Shown: in pieces, positions 22,730 through 24,355 of the stretch | Numbering within the stretch: position 1 is the first letter of the stretch | How the letters are laid out: every line of letters starts with the position of its first letter | IMG/VR virus record: IMGVR_UViG_3300020165_000150 | Location: 1 to 24,355 of that record | DNA from: a virus | Direction: 5' to 3' (one strand) | DNA: 24,355 nucleotides | Position numbers and translations under genes: made by a program | Notes under the pieces: generated by a model | The model's input: only the letters and a program-made list of their open reading frames with translations | The model's database searches: none | What the model was told of the DNA's origin: nothing

Positions 22730-24313
22730 ATGAGTTATAGAAACCCACAGATAATAGTAGATAGATCAGCTGAGATATGGGCTCAAGGTGTTAGTAAGAT
22801 TGGTGATATTGTTAGCGCTGGTATAACTAAATACAGTGAAGCTAAAAAACTAGCTGCAGAAAAGCAAAAAAAAATAGACGAGGCTAAGAATAGGTTTTTA
22901 ATAAATACCGAGCTACAGCAAGACAAGGATATATTAAAGATTACGTCGCAGGTAAAAGACGCTAGAGTTAGAGAGCAACTTACTAAGGTGTTTCAAGAGA
23001 AAGGTGCTGGTGCTATGGCGGCCTCAGCTGAACTGGGAATTAATAATAATTTATCTAAAGAAGCTAGGGTTTCGTATAGAAAATCTATTAGTGATTTTCA
23101 ATCGTATATGACTAATACTAAAGATCAGATGAACAACATTTCTGCTGGAGCAGAGGAGTTTAATAAGCTGACTGTAGATCAAATAGTTTCAGGTCAAGCG
23201 CCTAGCTTTGGGGATGAAATATCTAACTTAGTAGGCGTAATGGCGATAAACGGCAAGAAAACACCTGGTATTGAGAGTAGTGTAAATGTATCTGCCAATG
23301 ATAGTAACTCAAACATACTTAAAGTTAATTCACGTATAAAAGTTGGCAGCGATGTATATAATAAATTTAAAGAAGCTGGTTTACTTGATGAATACAAGGA
23401 ATCTGATGGGTATGTTAACGTTAAATTTGAGCGTGATTTATCTAAGTGGGATGGGTCGTTTTTTGAACCTATACCAGCTGAAAGCGACAGAAATAAAACA
23501 CTTCAAGAGTCTAATATATTTGACAACAAAAACCAACTAACAAAAGGATTTGTTTACCCAAACATAACTACTAGAACCGTTGGTGGTTTTCAGTATAAAG
23601 AGCAGGTTATAAACAACGCTGCTATTGAAGACAACGTAGCGTATATGGATTTAATTAAATCGCACGCTAAAGGAATAATGTCTTACCCTATAAAGCAACA
23701 GAAACAGTTTATTACTGGTCGATTAAAATGGGATAAAGAAACTGCAGCAATGTATGAATCAGTTCCAGAGGCTTTAAGAGAGTCTTTTCTCGTGGGTCAA
23801 ATGGTACATAAAAATTTAGAGTCTCTAGGTACTAAGAGATTAGCAACACCAGATGATGTAAAAAACTTAGGTATACCTAACCTTAAAGTTAATGATCCAA
23901 TATACACTAAGAACATTGGAAAACCTACAGCTGTAGAAGTTGAGGAACAAGAGGAAGAAGAAGAAGAAGAAGATACAGACTTTAAGATGAATGCCGCTGA
24001 AAGAGCTGTTAGCGATCTTTTAGAAGATCCTATATCTTACTTAACAAACATTGGCGGTCCAGATGCTAGTGGAGTTGCTGATAGAAACTACGATGAAGAA
24101 ACTAAAATTCTTGAGTTCTCTATGACAGATAAAGGTACTGGAAACAAAAAAATGAAAAAGTTTGATCTTTCTGATAAATCTCAAGTTAAAAACTTAGCTA
24201 GAACCTTGTTTAATTTTAGAGGCAATAAAAGTTTAGAGGTTTCTGAAAATATAGATAGTGTAGTTGATAAAATATTTGACTTTAGTGATACTGGTGATTT
24301 ACCAATTTTTTAA
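22730..24313 (+). CDS. Structural/internal virion protein with poly-Glu linker
   Basis: 527 residues. The N-terminus YRNPQIIVDRSAEIWAQGVS, followed by charged helices (KYSEAKKLAAEKQKKIDEAK), matches what I recall of a marine phage family placed after the tail genes. Middle helices and strands (200-400) include VNVKFERDLSKWDGSFFEPI. A Glu run (Glu408-Glu414, GAA repeats) then separates a C-terminal domain containing AERAVSDLLEDPISYLTNIG and KILEFSMTDKGTGNKKMKKF. It is probably an internal or tail-associated protein delivered with DNA. No lytic or peptidase motif was found. It precedes another + strand gene. Confidence 0.68.
   Translation: MSYRNPQIIVDRSAEIWAQGVSKIGDIVSAGITKYSEAKKLAAEKQKKIDEAKNRFLINTELQQDKDILKITSQVKDARVREQLTKVFQEKGAGAMAASAELGINNNLSKEARVSYRKSISDFQSYMTNTKDQMNNISAGAEEFNKLTVDQIVSGQAPSFGDEISNLVGVMAINGKKTPGIESSVNVSANDSNSNILKVNSRIKVGSDVYNKFKEAGLLDEYKESDGYVNVKFERDLSKWDGSFFEPIPAESDRNKTLQESNIFDNKNQLTKGFVYPNITTRTVGGFQYKEQVINNAAIEDNVAYMDLIKSHAKGIMSYPIKQQKQFITGRLKWDKETAAMYESVPEALRESFLVGQMVHKNLESLGTKRLATPDDVKNLGIPNLKVNDPIYTKNIGKPTAVEVEEQEEEEEEEDTDFKMNAAERAVSDLLEDPISYLTNIGGPDASGVADRNYDEETKILEFSMTDKGTGNKKMKKFDLSDKSQVKNLARTLFNFRGNKSLEVSENIDSVVDKIFDFSDTGDLPIF
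23954..23971 (+). repeat. (GAA)6 in-frame trinucleotide repeat
   Basis: Six perfect in-frame GAA codons (409-414) follow a GAG codon and encode part of the seven-Glu run in the structural protein at 22730. Such a run is prone to slippage in steps of three, which keeps the frame and alters linker length. Confidence 0.85.
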
Positions 24314-24333
24314 CAATTAAAATAAAATAAAAT

Positions 24334-24355
24334 ATGTATACTTACAAGGATGTTT
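24334..24355 (+). CDS. Start of a further gene (3' end outside window)
   Basis: ATG at 24334 follows the A-rich leader CAATTAAAATAAAATAAAAT and the frame is open to the window end, giving MYTYKDV. The leader is the same type as at other starts here, and the next gene is expected in this position. Too short for any functional call. Confidence 0.6.

Noticed and set aside
1-24355. tRNA genes, CRISPR arrays, insertion sequences, attachment sites, stop-codon reassignment
   Set aside because: Gaps are too short for tRNAs and none was recognised; no spaced direct repeats; no transposase or integrase; conserved proteins read through cleanly with the standard bacterial code, and TAA, TAG and TGA all end genes.

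Overview
The window is 24.4 kb of an AT-rich tailed-phage genome, about one third G+C where I sampled it. Every convincing gene is on the + strand and genes are packed almost end to end; no intergenic stretch exceeds about 90 bases. Most gene sets match uncultured marine podovirus-like phages, and the terminase and portal also resemble those of crAss-like phages. Starts are preceded by A/T-only leaders such as AATTAAATAAA and never by a Shine-Dalgarno GGAGG. That is the initiation style of Bacteroidota, so a marine flavobacterial-type host is my inference. I see no tRNA, CRISPR, integrase or insertion sequence.

Layout: (1) 1-273, the tail end of a small phage protein. (2) 357-2594, a chaperonin operon: GroEL, GroES and a winged-helix-like protein, joined by overlapping stop and start codons. 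(3) 2596-5300, a run of small proteins: an M15 zinc peptidase (probable endolysin), a DUF6321-like basic protein, a Lys-rich protein with SPxK repeats, a small HExxH zincin, and a 3TM-type holin. (4) 5355-6661, small conserved phage proteins, including one that reads as two GroES-like domains in tandem, then a short gene directly ahead of the terminase. (5) 6661-14010, the packaging and head module: TerL, portal, scaffold and major capsid protein. (6) 14094-21558, a conserved post-capsid protein, two neck/tail proteins, and two large tail proteins. (7) 21569-24355, a GNAT-like acetyltransferase, an Ala/Gly-rich probable internal (ejection) protein, a 527-residue structural protein, and the first codons of another gene.

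How they fit together: TerL, portal, scaffold and capsid protein build and fill the head. The post-capsid genes make the neck and short tail. The last genes probably supply proteins that leave with the DNA. The M15 peptidase and holin end the cycle. The chaperonin pair, and possibly the tandem GroES-like protein, probably fold abundant virion proteins.

The points most worth a second look are: the divergent virus-encoded GroEL/GroES pair together with a second, duplicated GroES-like protein; a sharply bounded high-GC patch inside terL; host-like codon choice confined to the capsid gene; and a three-arm, mutually exclusive RNA structure after the capsid gene.
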